Positions 54,395 through 62,927 are shown, counted from the stretch's first letter. The stretch is 64,000 nt of DNA from JAPPHA01 sp965221575 (GCA_965221575.1 CBDCSM010000012.1:1003865-1067864), one strand, 5' to 3'. Notes: a model not told the origin generated them from the sequence alone. Numbers and translations are program-made.

Positions 54395-55801
54395 CTACTT
54401 GTTCTGGTCCCAGACCTCTTGGACGCGTCGTAACACGACGGCGGCATCCTCGCCATTGACAAAGTCCACCGTGGCCTTGTTCAAGGCCCCGCCGCCAACG
54501 GGTGCGGGCATAGTCTCGCCTACGTTGTACCGCCATGGATCCGCCTCGCCCATCAATTTATTCATAGCGGCCATCGCCTTGTCTCTGTAAACCGCATTGT
54601 TGGCGAGCTTGTTCGCCGTCAAGAAGCCACCCTGAGCCATCCATAACTCACTTGCAATCGGCGTCAGTAGCCACTCCACAAACCCCCTTGCTACTGGGCT
54701 GTCTTTGGTGATGGTAAAAAAGTGACCTCCGCCACCCATTGGCTTCTTGGGAAGATCGGGCCTGTTCGCCCGGGTCGGCATGTAGAAGAAGTCCCAGTCG
54801 CCGTATTCTCTATCTTTTGGGAAGAATTGCGGAAGGTACGATCCAATTGTGGCAGTCATGTAGCATTTAGGCGGGCTGGTGAAGATACCATTCCTGGCTT
54901 CGGCCCAATTGGTGATGCCCATACTAGCAAAGTCAGCTACATTTTCTTCGTTGGCAACAAGTTCGCCATATGCCTCGAGTGCGGCAACGAGTCGGGGGTC
55001 ATCGACTGGAATTTCGTTTCTGTCATACATGTCGTACACTTCAATAGGCTCCGTGCGCAGCACAAGTTCTGCCATGAATGTTTGTGCCGTAAAACCCGTC
55101 GACCCCTCAGCAAACAGACCATCGCACCACGGTTTTTCGCCGTCGGCAACGATCCGATCAACCAGCGCCTCCAATTCTTCCATGGTCGTCGGGACTTCGT
55201 AGCTCGCGTCCTCGAAGTTTTCGGGGACGTAATAGATAAGAGAATTAATGTAGGTTTGGTAAACGACGCCGTAAAAATGATCCTTCCCGTCCGGGCCTTT
55301 CGCGGAGCCGTATTTAAGCCAGCTCTCGCCAGAGGCGTAGTTTTTGCGGAGATAATCGGCCAATTCGCAGTCGGCCAAATCGGAACACAAAGGCGTCAGG
55401 AAACCGCGCTCGGCCATCCCCGCGAGAAAACCTACCAGCGAGAATCCGGTGACATTCGCTGGTGATCCTGCTTCGAGGTTAGTCGTCACTTCCTGCTTGA
55501 AGTTCTGTGTGCCGTTGTGGCGGACGTCGGCACCGGTCGCTTCTGCGAAGTATTGCATCGCCGCAAAAATTAAGTCCCCTTGTTCACCCGCAAATCTTGA
55601 TGTGACCGTGAGTTGCTGGCCAGTATAGTCGTGCTCCTCCGCAAAGGCGTGGTAGCTGTCCCAGCTGAACTCGCCTTCGCCAATCGGGAATATGAGGTGG
55701 CTATCCGCATGCGCGACCCCCCCCGTCAGGGTAACACTTGCCGCAGCGGCCATAAAAGTCCGTACAGGCCCGAACCTTTTTTTCACTCTTGTCCTTTTCA
55801 T
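54395..55801 (-). CDS. Carbohydrate ABC transporter extracellular solute-binding protein
   Basis: The 468-residue protein starts at ATG 55801 with AAGGAA upstream. A signal (KKRFGPVRTFMAAAASVTLT, ending GGVAHA) directs export. The mature part matches family-1 solute-binding proteins: QQLTVTSRFAGEQGDLIFAA, YFAEATGADVRHNGTQNFKQ, WLKYGSAKGPDGKDHFYGVV, PTTMEELEALVDRIVADGEK and a C-terminal RGFVEWLLTPIASELWMAQG. It delivers a sugar to the MalF/G permeases downstream. The 16-mer candidate operator lies 87 bp upstream. Confidence 0.92.
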   Translation of the reverse strand: MKRTRVKKRFGPVRTFMAAAASVTLTGGVAHADSHLIFPIGEGEFSWDSYHAFAEEHDYTGQQLTVTSRFAGEQGDLIFAAMQYFAEATGADVRHNGTQNFKQEVTTNLEAGSPANVTGFSLVGFLAGMAERGFLTPLCSDLADCELADYLRKNYASGESWLKYGSAKGPDGKDHFYGVVYQTYINSLIYYVPENFEDASYEVPTTMEELEALVDRIVADGEKPWCDGLFAEGSTGFTAQTFMAELVLRTEPIEVYDMYDRNEIPVDDPRLVAALEAYGELVANEENVADFASMGITNWAEARNGIFTSPPKCYMTATIGSYLPQFFPKDREYGDWDFFYMPTRANRPDLPKKPMGGGGHFFTITKDSPVARGFVEWLLTPIASELWMAQGGFLTANKLANNAVYRDKAMAAMNKLMGEADPWRYNVGETMPAPVGGGALNKATVDFVNGEDAAVVLRRVQEVWDQNK

Positions 55802-56147
55802 GGTACTTTCCTTTCCAGATTCCGAAAGGGGATTCGCCCCCCTGCCATGTCTTGGATTGAATGGCAGTTCTGTTCTGTTGTCAAGAACATCATATATCAT
55901 ATAACCACAAAAGGAACGCGACAAGGGCTTCCTCCGTCAGAGGGGCACAGGGACTGGAAAATGTTGAGCAACGACCTCGTTCTAACTGCATCCGAGCTTT
56001 GAATACCTGCGCGACCGCGCGCGGTTTATTCGGCTCGAAACCATCCGGCTGATCGAAATCGCTAAGGTCGGACACTATAGTTCGGTCTTTTCGAGCGCCG
56101 ATGCCGAAGATACGGAGGTTGACACCAACAAATCCGTTGCTCCGCAG
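55802..56147. other. Promoter region of the binding-protein gene and gap to dhaL
   Basis: On the minus strand: the 16-mer at 55888-55903, then TTGACA (a -35-like box) and CATTCAAT 17 bases on, then the AAGGAA site. About 59967-60097 is a near copy of this region. 55951-56147 shows no gene. Confidence 0.5.
55888..55903. promoter_or_regulatory. Candidate operator, shared 16-mer (site 2)
   Basis: CATCATATATCATATA is the exact complement of the 16-mer at 44993-45008. It sits immediately upstream of the -35-like TTGACA of the binding-protein gene. Confidence 0.5.
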
Positions 56148-56741
56148 CTAGCCGATGATCCATACAACTGCGACCATGCCGGGGTCCGCCACACCGATGG
56201 ACTGCTCACCGAACATTCGGGCCCGGCCGATTCTGTTCGGTTTGTTCTTGAACCTCTCGAGCGCATCTTCCGCGGCCGACGCCGCCGCGTCGCACAGCTC
56301 AAGCGCTTCGGATTGCTCCGCCATTGCAGCGCGGATCGCCTCCAGCGAGTTGAGCGCCGTCTTGTCTCCAAGGTTGCTCTGCCCGCGTGCCTTGAGGGCC
56401 GTCAGGGCGGTCGCGAGCAGGGGCCCGATATCGGCCACTTCAAGTTCCGACTTGCCCGCCGTTTCTTTGGTCAGCGCCATGAAGGCGAACGCCAGCAGCG
56501 TGCCAAAGCTGGAGCCGGATGCGCGAGCGCACGCCATGGCGCCTGCCTTAAACATATCCGACGGCGTCGAAAACTCCCCGTCAAGTCCGGTGCGCATCTA
56601 AATGGCGCACTTCTCAAGTTTCGCGCCGAGGTCGCCGTCGCCGAGCCGTCCATCGAGCTCGTTCAGCTCCGGCGCTGCCGCATCCATGCGATCGGCGCAG
56701 CGCAACAACCAGTCGCGGACCTCATCGGGCGACCAACTCAT
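56148..56741 (-). pseudogene. dhaL: DhaL-type kinase subunit with in-frame amber codon
   Basis: The frame is continuous over 198 codons (about 197 residues), the usual DhaL length, except for TAG at 56598-56600. It has MSWSPDEVRDWLLRCADRMD and NELDGRLGDGDLGAKLEKCA with the Mg/ATP aspartates, and after the amber MRTGLDGEFSTPSDMFKAGA and CARASGSSFGTLLAFAFMAL. DhaL binds ADP/ATP and works with DhaK. The start overlaps the dhaK stop by one base (TGATG). It is nonfunctional unless the amber is suppressed or the second half reinitiates at the following ATG (56597). Confidence 0.8.
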
Positions 56742-57739
56742 CAGACGCTCCAGAAGGCGCAGTGCGCGGGCGCCTTGAGCAACTCTTCCAACTCATCTTC
56801 TAGTTTGCAGACGGTGAGCGAGGCGCCGGTCATCTCCATTGATGTGGCGTAGCGGCCGACAAGCGACATGACGATCGTTACGCCAAGATCAGCAAACCGG
56901 CCCGCAAGATAGCGATAGACGATGAAGAGTTCCTCATGGGGAGTCGCACCAAGGCTGTTAACCAGGACCGAAATCCGGTCGCCGCGTTCAAGCGGCATAT
57001 CGGCCAGAATCCGATCGAGCATTTCCCCGGCGATCTCGTCGGCCGTCTTGATCCTGCCGCGCCAGATCCCGGGTTCGCCGTGGATGCCCATGCCCATCTT
57101 GATTTCATCATCCGCGATTTCGAAGGTCGGCTTGCCGGCCTCGGGAACTGTGCAGGGTGTTAGGGCGATTCCGATCGAGCGGCAGGCGTCGGCCGCCTTC
57201 TGCGCGGTCGTGGTCACCTCGGCCAACGCGGCTCCCGAGGCGGCTTTCGCGCCGGCCATCTTGAAGGCGTATACGAGACCGGTGACACCACGGCGTTTCT
57301 AAGTTTCTTCCGGCCCGGCGCTGCCAACATCGTCCGCCACGAGGATTGTGGTGGTGTCCAGCCCCTTGATTTCGAGCATCTCGCCAGCCATGTCGAAATT
57401 CATCCGGTCGCCGCCGTAGTTGCCATAGAGCCGGAGAACGCCAGCACCGCCGTCGGCCAGCTTGATAGCGGCCGTGCAATCGGCGACGCTAGGGCCAGCA
57501 AAGACGTTGCCGATGGCGCAGGCGTCAAGCAACCCGTCGCCGCAGTAACCGGTGAACACCGGCAGGTGGCCGGAACCGCCACCGGAGACGATGCCAACTT
57601 TGCCCTGTCGAGCACCGCCCGTTCGATAGACCACCCGCCCGTTTTTGCCGCCGCGTGTGTAGATGTCCGGATACGCCAGACACAGGCCATCGATCGCCTG
57701 GTCGGCATAGTCGTTCGGGTCATTCAGCAGTTTCTTCAT
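56741..57739 (-). pseudogene. dhaK: DhaK-type ketose kinase subunit with in-frame amber codon
   Basis: 332 residues of expected DhaK length, interrupted by TAG at 57299-57301 between SAGPEET and KRRGVTGLVYAFKMAGA. The substrate-binding part has GIVSGGGSGHLPVFTGYCGD (Leu where dihydroxyacetone kinases have Glu, as in erythrulose kinases) and DMAGEMLEIKGLDTTTILVA. The second half carries the covalent-substrate histidine in MGMGIHGEPG. It probably phosphorylates a small ketose such as dihydroxyacetone or erythrulose. The gene now starts inside the end of an IS3 orfA, which abuts its ATG. Confidence 0.85.
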
Positions 57740-57996
57740 AGGTTTCTTCTCGATCTGTCCAGTTCAAGCTCGGCCACGATCTTCTTGAGCCGCACATTCT
57801 CCTTCTCCAGATTGCGCATCTCCGACAATTGTGACCATCCCATCCCGCCGAACCGCTTCCGCCAGTTGTAGTATGTCGCATCGCTGATGCCGACGTGGCG
57901 ACAGGCCGATGCAATGTCATCGCCAGCCGACAGCTTCAGCTCGGTCTCTCTCAGCAGCTTCAATATATCTTCGTCCGAATGCCGTTTCCGTACCAT
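57736..57996 (-). pseudogene. IS3-family orfA, truncated at the dhaK start
   Basis: The 86 residues (MVRKRHSDEDILKLLRETEL, ACRHVGISDATYYNWRKRFG, LKKIVAELELD) are a typical helix-turn-helix OrfA with leucine-zipper end. The last few residues are replaced by SRRNL, and its stop overlaps the dhaK start (ATGA). GAGGAGG precedes ATG 57996. The orfB is absent. Confidence 0.85.
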
Positions 57997-58043
57997 TCCA
58001 AGCCTCCTCTCAAGACCAAAGTAATGGCCCAGACCTTGGGGGC

Positions 58044-58052
58044 TAGACAGAA
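58044..58052. repeat. Left 9-bp target duplication of ISKra4 element
   Basis: TAGACAGAA, repeated exactly at 59814-59822. Confidence 0.85.
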
Positions 58053-59813
58053 GGGTGCACGCCATTTTTTTTGGTTGATCTGAATTCGTTCTGCGTTCCG
58101 AGTGTTTGACGGATTGCGCGGAGGGTTGAGACTTTCCTGCTGTCATGTTTTTCCGGGCGCGCGCCTGGCGCGGTCGACAACGACCGGATCAACCGGTCGG
58201 CGCCGCGTGCCCGGGAAGAGGAGAGCAGGAGAAACGACAGATGTGCGGCACGGACAATGAACCGGGGTTCCGTGATCCGGATGCGGTGGAATACCTGAAA
58301 GGCCTGGCAAGGAAGAAGGTTTCGGGGACACACAGGATTGTCTGCGAGCATGACGGAGGTACGACGGAGTACTGGCTTGAGGGCGGCGAGGTTCGAAGCC
58401 GCGACATTCCGGCCGCCGGTCAGGCGGCGTCCCCGATGACCGCGTTCGAGGCGGCGGCGCTGTCGGGTTTCGCCAACCTGGTCCCGAAGCTGGAGAGCGA
58501 ACTGGACGGCAAGGAGGTCGCGGACCTTGATGGCATCGAGATCGCGATCCGGGAGGTGACGCACTCCAGCGGTGCGGCGCTGTACAAGTCGCTGCTTGAG
58601 CGGGTTGACGCGGAGCTTCCGACGCCCGACTGCCCGCAATGCGGCAAGCCGATGGAGCGGCACCGGAAGCTCGGCAAGTCCTTTGCCTCGCGTCTGGGGC
58701 CCGTGGGGGTCGAGCGGACGTATTGCCTCTGCCGGGACTGCGGTTCCGGCTTCTTCCCTCTGGACCGCGCCCTCGGGCTGGAGGGGCAGACGGCCACACC
58801 GGGGGCTGCGCGCATCGTGGCCGACACCGTGATCTCGGACAGTTTCGAGGAGGCGTCCCGCAAGTTGTGCAACCTGGCCGGGGTGAAGGTTCCGGCGACG
58901 ACACTGCGCCGATGGACCCTGGGTATCGGCGAGGAGGTTCAGCGGTTTGAGCGAGAGGTCGTCGAGGAGGGGAAGCCCGGCGCGGACCGGGTCTACATCG
59001 AGGCCGACGGCACCGGCGTCCCGATGCGCCGGAGCGAGACGCAGGGCGTGAAGGGCAAGCAGGAGGATGGCGCGGCCCGGACACGAGAGGCGAAGGTGAT
59101 CGTCACCTTCACCGCCGAAGGCACGCACCCGAAGACCGGCGAGCCGACGAAGGATGAGGGCAGCGATGCGGTGAGCGCCCTGATCGACAGCGCCGCCGCG
59201 ATCGGCGGCGTCAGCCGGGCATCGGATTTTGCCGCCCGGCTCGACCGGCAGCTTTGTCGGGACGGCGTCTACGATGCGCAGGAGGTGATCCTGGTCTCCG
59301 ACGGCGCCGCCTGGATCACCAACGTGGTCGACGAGTTCCTCGCCGGCATGAGGAAGACCTGCATTCTGGATGTGTTCCACGCGTTGGAATGTGCCTCTGC
59401 GGCCCTCAAGGCGCTGGTCAAGTGCGATGTCGCGCGCAAGGCGCACCTGGCGGAGGTCAAGGCCCGGCTGCTGGACGGAGACGTCGCTGGCGTCATCGCG
59501 GATCTGCGCCCGCATCGTGACCGGTACAAGGACGTGGCCAGGTGCATTGACTATTTCGAGGCGAACAAGGGACGGATGCGCTACGACGAGTACCGGGCGC
59601 GCGGCATGCAAATCGGGAGCGGCCAGATCGAGAGCAGCTGCAAGCAAATGGTCGTCACACGCTTCAAGAGGTCGGGATGCAAATGGTCGGTGCGCGGCGC
59701 GAATGCACTGATGGCAATGAAGAGTTGCTGGAAGAACTTGCAGTGGGAAGAGTTCGCCCTATGGAAGGCCGAACGGATCGCCGCAGGCTAACCAACAAAT
59801 TTGGCGTGCACCC
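58053..59813 (+). mobile_element. ISKra4-family insertion sequence, intact
   Basis: The element is 1761 bp with terminal repeats GGGTGCACGCCA at 58053-58064 and its complement at 59802-59813. It is flanked by the 9-bp duplication TAGACAGAA. The transposase is complete. It probably entered the remains of an older IS3 copy. Confidence 0.9.
58241..59791 (+). CDS. ISKra4-family transposase
   Basis: The 516-residue protein starts at ATG 58241 with AGGAG nine bases upstream. Features: a zinc-finger-like CPQCGKPMERH, CRDCGSGFFPLDRALGLEGQ, catalytic D in VYIEADGTGVPM, second D in VILVSDGAAWITNVVDEFLA, ILDVFHALEC, and the family end GRMRYDEYRARGMQIGSGQI with the catalytic E in ESSCKQMVV and RFKRSGCKWSVRGANALMAM. 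Complete DDE-type transposase. Confidence 0.92.
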   Translation: MCGTDNEPGFRDPDAVEYLKGLARKKVSGTHRIVCEHDGGTTEYWLEGGEVRSRDIPAAGQAASPMTAFEAAALSGFANLVPKLESELDGKEVADLDGIEIAIREVTHSSGAALYKSLLERVDAELPTPDCPQCGKPMERHRKLGKSFASRLGPVGVERTYCLCRDCGSGFFPLDRALGLEGQTATPGAARIVADTVISDSFEEASRKLCNLAGVKVPATTLRRWTLGIGEEVQRFEREVVEEGKPGADRVYIEADGTGVPMRRSETQGVKGKQEDGAARTREAKVIVTFTAEGTHPKTGEPTKDEGSDAVSALIDSAAAIGGVSRASDFAARLDRQLCRDGVYDAQEVILVSDGAAWITNVVDEFLAGMRKTCILDVFHALECASAALKALVKCDVARKAHLAEVKARLLDGDVAGVIADLRPHRDRYKDVARCIDYFEANKGRMRYDEYRARGMQIGSGQIESSCKQMVVTRFKRSGCKWSVRGANALMAMKSCWKNLQWEEFALWKAERIAAG

Positions 59814-60142
59814 TAGACAGAAGCGGGTGTATCCCAGATTTGTTGCAACGAGGAGACAGTTGGCTAATTCCGCCTGTCGAGGACAGGCTGACAATCTGAT
59901 TTCATGGTGCAACAATGGCACCTGCGCGTCCGAGAAGCGTAACCATCAACCAATTTGGGTTACAACCGACAGAAGCCCTTGTTGTGTTCCTTTTGTAGTT
60001 ATATGATATATGATGCTCTTGACAGCAGAAAAAAATGACTATTCAATCCAAGCCAAGGTTGGGGGAAAAAATCCCTTTCGAAATCTGGAAAGGAAATTTT
60101 TCTAGCCCCAAATGGCTGGGCCAATAATTCTAAATCATTGAG
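59814..60142. other. IS flank and duplicated promoter region
   Basis: 59814-59822 is the right 9-bp duplication TAGACAGAA. From 59967 to 60097 the sequence matches the complement of about 55800-55940, the promoter and ribosome site of the solute-binding protein gene, including the 16-mer and TTGACA. The ATG of the binding protein is not preserved. Confidence 0.7.
60000..60015. promoter_or_regulatory. Candidate operator, shared 16-mer (site 3)
   Basis: TATATGATATATGATG, followed by TTGACA three bases on. It stands upstream of the decarboxylase-like gene as part of a duplicated promoter. Confidence 0.5.
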
Positions 60143-60991
60143 ATGACCTACTCACTAAATCCTGAATCAATGTACATGATGCCCATTCATTTTGGCCCTA
60201 TGTGCGGACCCAGACAGGGGCCTGGAGGCAAAAAATTCGCGTTTAGTACCGACAAGAGAAAGATCACTAGTCTTTCAGTTAGTTTTTTGACAAGTGCGTC
60301 TCAACTACAAAAACTCCTTCCACCAAGATTTGAACTTGCAGGTGAACCTGTCGTGACGGTCTTTGAGACGTTTATGAAAGAAATCGATTGGCTTGCGGGC
60401 AGAGGCTACAACGTCCTTGGTGTAACATTCCCAGTGATTTACAACGGGACTAAGGACCGTGCGACCGGTCCATTTCTAACAGTTTTATGGGAAAACCTGA
60501 CAGACCCAATACTAACCGGAAGAGAGCAGCTAGGATTCTCAAAGATTTATTGTGACTTGCCCGAACCCAATGTCTGCAGGGGCGAGACACATTGTACGGC
60601 AAGCTGGATGGGTTTTCGATTTCTGGATCTCAAACTGAACAATTTAAAAGAAATTGATCCCGGAGAGAGCAGCTCCATATTCGATGAATCCGAAGAAAAA
60701 CTTCTCAGAGGTACTATTCATTATAAATACATGCCTAGAACAGGAGACTGGGGCAAGGCTGATTCAGAGTACGCAGTTTTATCTCCTGAGCCAGAAAAAC
60801 CATCACCTCCAGAGAAACTTTTCACTGCTACTGGAGAAGTAAATTTTCATAAAGCTCGCTGGGAAGACCTGCCAACACAGCATATGATTGTCAATACCTT
60901 CCATGAGCTTGAAATTATTGAATACAGGGGAGCCAGAATGGAAAACCGAATTGGTTCCGGTGACCTTGGTGACCAGAGGATATTGTATTAA
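60143..60991 (+). CDS. Acetoacetate-decarboxylase-like protein
   Basis: The 282-residue protein shows the fold's features: an N-terminal strand, PRFELAGEPVVTVFETFMKE, WLAGRGYNVLGVTFPVIYNG, and a GPFLTVLWENLTDPILTGRE and GFSKIYCDLPEP stretch where the family has its lysine/glutamate active site. It is AT-richer by eye than its neighbours, with AAA and ATT codons common, so it probably arrived by transfer. Upstream is the duplicated promoter of the ABC binding-protein gene. No good ribosome site is seen directly at ATG 60143. Activity on acetoacetate is not assured; bacterial relatives also act in ring and sugar chemistry. Confidence 0.7.
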   Translation: MTYSLNPESMYMMPIHFGPMCGPRQGPGGKKFAFSTDKRKITSLSVSFLTSASQLQKLLPPRFELAGEPVVTVFETFMKEIDWLAGRGYNVLGVTFPVIYNGTKDRATGPFLTVLWENLTDPILTGREQLGFSKIYCDLPEPNVCRGETHCTASWMGFRFLDLKLNNLKEIDPGESSSIFDESEEKLLRGTIHYKYMPRTGDWGKADSEYAVLSPEPEKPSPPEKLFTATGEVNFHKARWEDLPTQHMIVNTFHELEIIEYRGARMENRIGSGDLGDQRILY

Positions 60992-61004
60992 ACTAATAAG
61001 GAGA

Positions 61005-61110
61005 CAGATGTATAACCTCAACATCAACCCGCGGTTAATTTGCCGCAATGACAAAGTCGCTGCCGGTGACAAAAGAGGACTCGTCCGAAGCCAGGTAATG
61101 GGTGCCATCC
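61005..61110. pseudogene. SDR gene debris: start fragment (plus) joined to C-terminal fragment (minus)
   Basis: After AAGGAGACAG an ATG begins MYNLNIN. From about 61035 the minus strand reads GTHYLASDESSFVTGSDFVI, the C-terminal FLASDESSF-TGS end of an SDR. The two pieces face each other, so an SDR copy was rearranged here. Confidence 0.55.
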
Positions 61111-61180
61111 GGTCGTCTTTTTTTGGTAACAGCGCACGGAAAAAGTGTCATATGAAATGTGAGCAATGTGAAGTCTTGCG

Positions 61181-61867
61181 ATGAGCAAAATCGGTTTAAA
61201 GCCGCTGAAAAATGGCAATTTGTCCCAACAGGTTTATGACGCTGTCCGGAATGCTTTGGTGGAAGGAAGGTATGAGCCTGGCAAAAAACTTACGATTGCG
61301 GGGCTTGCCAAGGAGCTCGGCGTTTCGATCACGCCTGTTCGCGAGACGATTTTTCGCTTGGTGAGCGAAAGAGCGCTCGAAATGAAAGCCGCCACGGCTA
61401 TTCACGTCCCCGAACTGACGCCCAATCAATTTCGCGAAATCCAGCGCATCGGTATTTTGCTCGAGGGCGAAGCCGCGGAAGTTGCGGCACAAAAGATCAC
61501 GCCCCAGCAGCTCAAGAGCCTTGAAGACATTCAGGAGCAGTTGAGCGAAGCAGCTCGTGGCAACCCGATACGAGCAGCGCGTCTTAATCGCCGGTTCCAT
61601 TGCAACCTTATGGCTGCTGCGGATATGCCAGTGGTGCATGCGACCGTGGAAAACATGTGGGCGCTGAAGGGGCCAATTCTGCGCATCTACCAATTGGAAG
61701 CGATGGGAAAGGCGGACATGGAACAACGCGCCCACTACGACGTGCTCGACGGCCTGCGTAACGGCGACGGCGAGAAAGCACGAGAGGCGATCCAGCGTGA
61801 TATTGCGGGCTGCAACGACATGGTTGCCTGGATCAAAGAACGGCAGAAAGAAACCGAAGAAACCTGA
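61181..61867 (+). CDS. GntR-family transcription regulator, FCD (FadR C-terminal) type
   Basis: The 228-residue protein has a winged helix-turn-helix (QQVYDAVRNALVEGRYEPGK, LTIAGLAKELGVSITPVRET, IFRLVSERALEMKAATAIHV) and an FCD ligand domain (FREIQRIGILLEGEAAEVAA, NRRFHCNLMAAADMPVVHAT, AHYDVLDGLRNGDGEKAREA) with the metal-binding Asp/His pattern. Such proteins sense organic acids or sugar acids. It is the nearest regulator to the ABC/BNR block, so control through the repeated 16-mer is a reasonable guess. Confidence 0.9.
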   Translation: MSKIGLKPLKNGNLSQQVYDAVRNALVEGRYEPGKKLTIAGLAKELGVSITPVRETIFRLVSERALEMKAATAIHVPELTPNQFREIQRIGILLEGEAAEVAAQKITPQQLKSLEDIQEQLSEAARGNPIRAARLNRRFHCNLMAAADMPVVHATVENMWALKGPILRIYQLEAMGKADMEQRAHYDVLDGLRNGDGEKAREAIQRDIAGCNDMVAWIKERQKETEET

Positions 61868-61907
61868 CGAAATTCGGCCTGGCACCCTTGATGCGCGGCC
61901 GACCTTT

Positions 61908-62152
61908 TCAGAGTTCGATCCAGGTGGTCTTAAGCTCAGAATATTTATCAAATGCATGCAAGGACTTGTCCCGTCCATTGCCCGACTGTTTGTAACCGCC
62001 AAAGGGTACGGTGACGTCGCTGTGGTCATGATTGTTGACCCAGACGGTTCCGGCGCGCAATGACCGGGCGAACTTGTGAACACGCGTATTATCGCTGCCC
62101 CAAAGCGTATCGCCCAGGCCGTAGTCTGTGTCATTGGCCACCGCTATACAAA
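61908..62152 (-). pseudogene. Aldehyde dehydrogenase, C-terminal fragment
   Basis: About 80 residues: AIAVANDTDYGLGDTLWGSD, HKFARSLRAGTVWVNNHDHS, VPFGGYKQSGNGRDKSLHAF and DKYSELKTTWIEL, the end of an ALDH of the gamma-glutamyl-gamma-aminobutyraldehyde/betaine group. The catalytic cysteine and glutamate are lost. The gene is cut at about 62152 by an IS21-type end. Confidence 0.8.
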
Positions 62153-62575
62153 ATCCTGCGACATCTGACGGGCGATTCCAGCGACATTTGACGGTTTTGT
62201 CCGGGTTGCGTGCTGAATCCGGTCGGACTTGAACGTGAATCCGGTCGCATTTGAAACCGAATCCGGTCGTATTTGAAACCCTTTTCCGATGCCTGTGACG
62301 CCACGGGATCCGTGGTTCCGGCCCGGGTCTGACCTGTACGGGGCATCGTCCGACCGCTGACTTGGCGGTTGTTGCGGACGCCCCCTAATCCAATCCGACG
62401 GGGCGCATTCTGTGTCACGGTGTCGGTTCTCTTCTCCAGCGAATGTCGAAATCTTCCTGCTGTGTTCAAAAGCCAGCAAGGAGACATCCGGATGCAGAGA
62501 ATCGACATGAAGACACTACGACAGATATTGCGCTATCGCCATGAATTCGGTGTGCCACAGATCCAGATTGCCGAG
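62153..62575 (+). mobile_element. IS21-family left end with istA start fragment
   Basis: Between 62160 and 62285 the motif AATCCGGTCG-A-TTGAA is repeated three times (GGACTTGAA, GCATTTGAA, GTATTTGAA endings), the multiple terminal repeats of IS21 elements. An AAGGAG site and ATG 62492 follow with MQRIDMKTLRQILRYRHEFG, VPQIQIAE, the start of IstA. The element is cut off near 62575. Confidence 0.65.
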
Positions 62576-62730
62576 GTCGGGTTACGCCCACCCTTCGCCC
62601 GGCGGGCCGCGGCCGTCCTTTCGGAGCGGCTTGCACGGTCGGGAGAGCCCGACTACGCTCCAGCGAGATGGGACTTCAGTCGCCTCAGGCTCGGATTGCC
62701 GGTGCCGGGAGACCGGAATTCCCGTCACCG

Positions 62731-62777
62731 GGCCATTTCCTCCGCTCGGGCGGCGCCCGAGCGGAGGGAAAATGGCC
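62731..62777. repeat. Long inverted repeat (hairpin)
   Basis: GGCCATTT-CCTCCGCTCGGGC, spacer GGC, then GCCCGAGCGGAGG followed by GAAAATGGCC: about 21 paired bases with a two-base bulge. Not followed by a T-run. It lies in debris between IS21 and the next fragment. Confidence 0.7.
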
Positions 62778-62927
62778 GACGTTGCACTTCAGAGTGGCGG
62801 CCGGGGCTGAATTGTTCATTCGCAAGGGGCACGAAACGGAAACAATTGCGAGACCTGCTGAACGCTGCATCTGACATGGAAGAGGCGTCATCTAGAATCT
62901 GGACTGGGTTGCTCCGGCGAGAGAAGA

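Noticed and set aside
56148..57739. Amber codon reassignment as an explanation of the TAG codons
   Set aside because: TAG ends several intact core genes in the window (rpmG, the SCP2 gene, the Bax-inhibitor gene), so it functions as a normal stop.
58043..59647. 534-codon minus-strand frame
   Set aside because: Shadow of the ISKra4 transposase.
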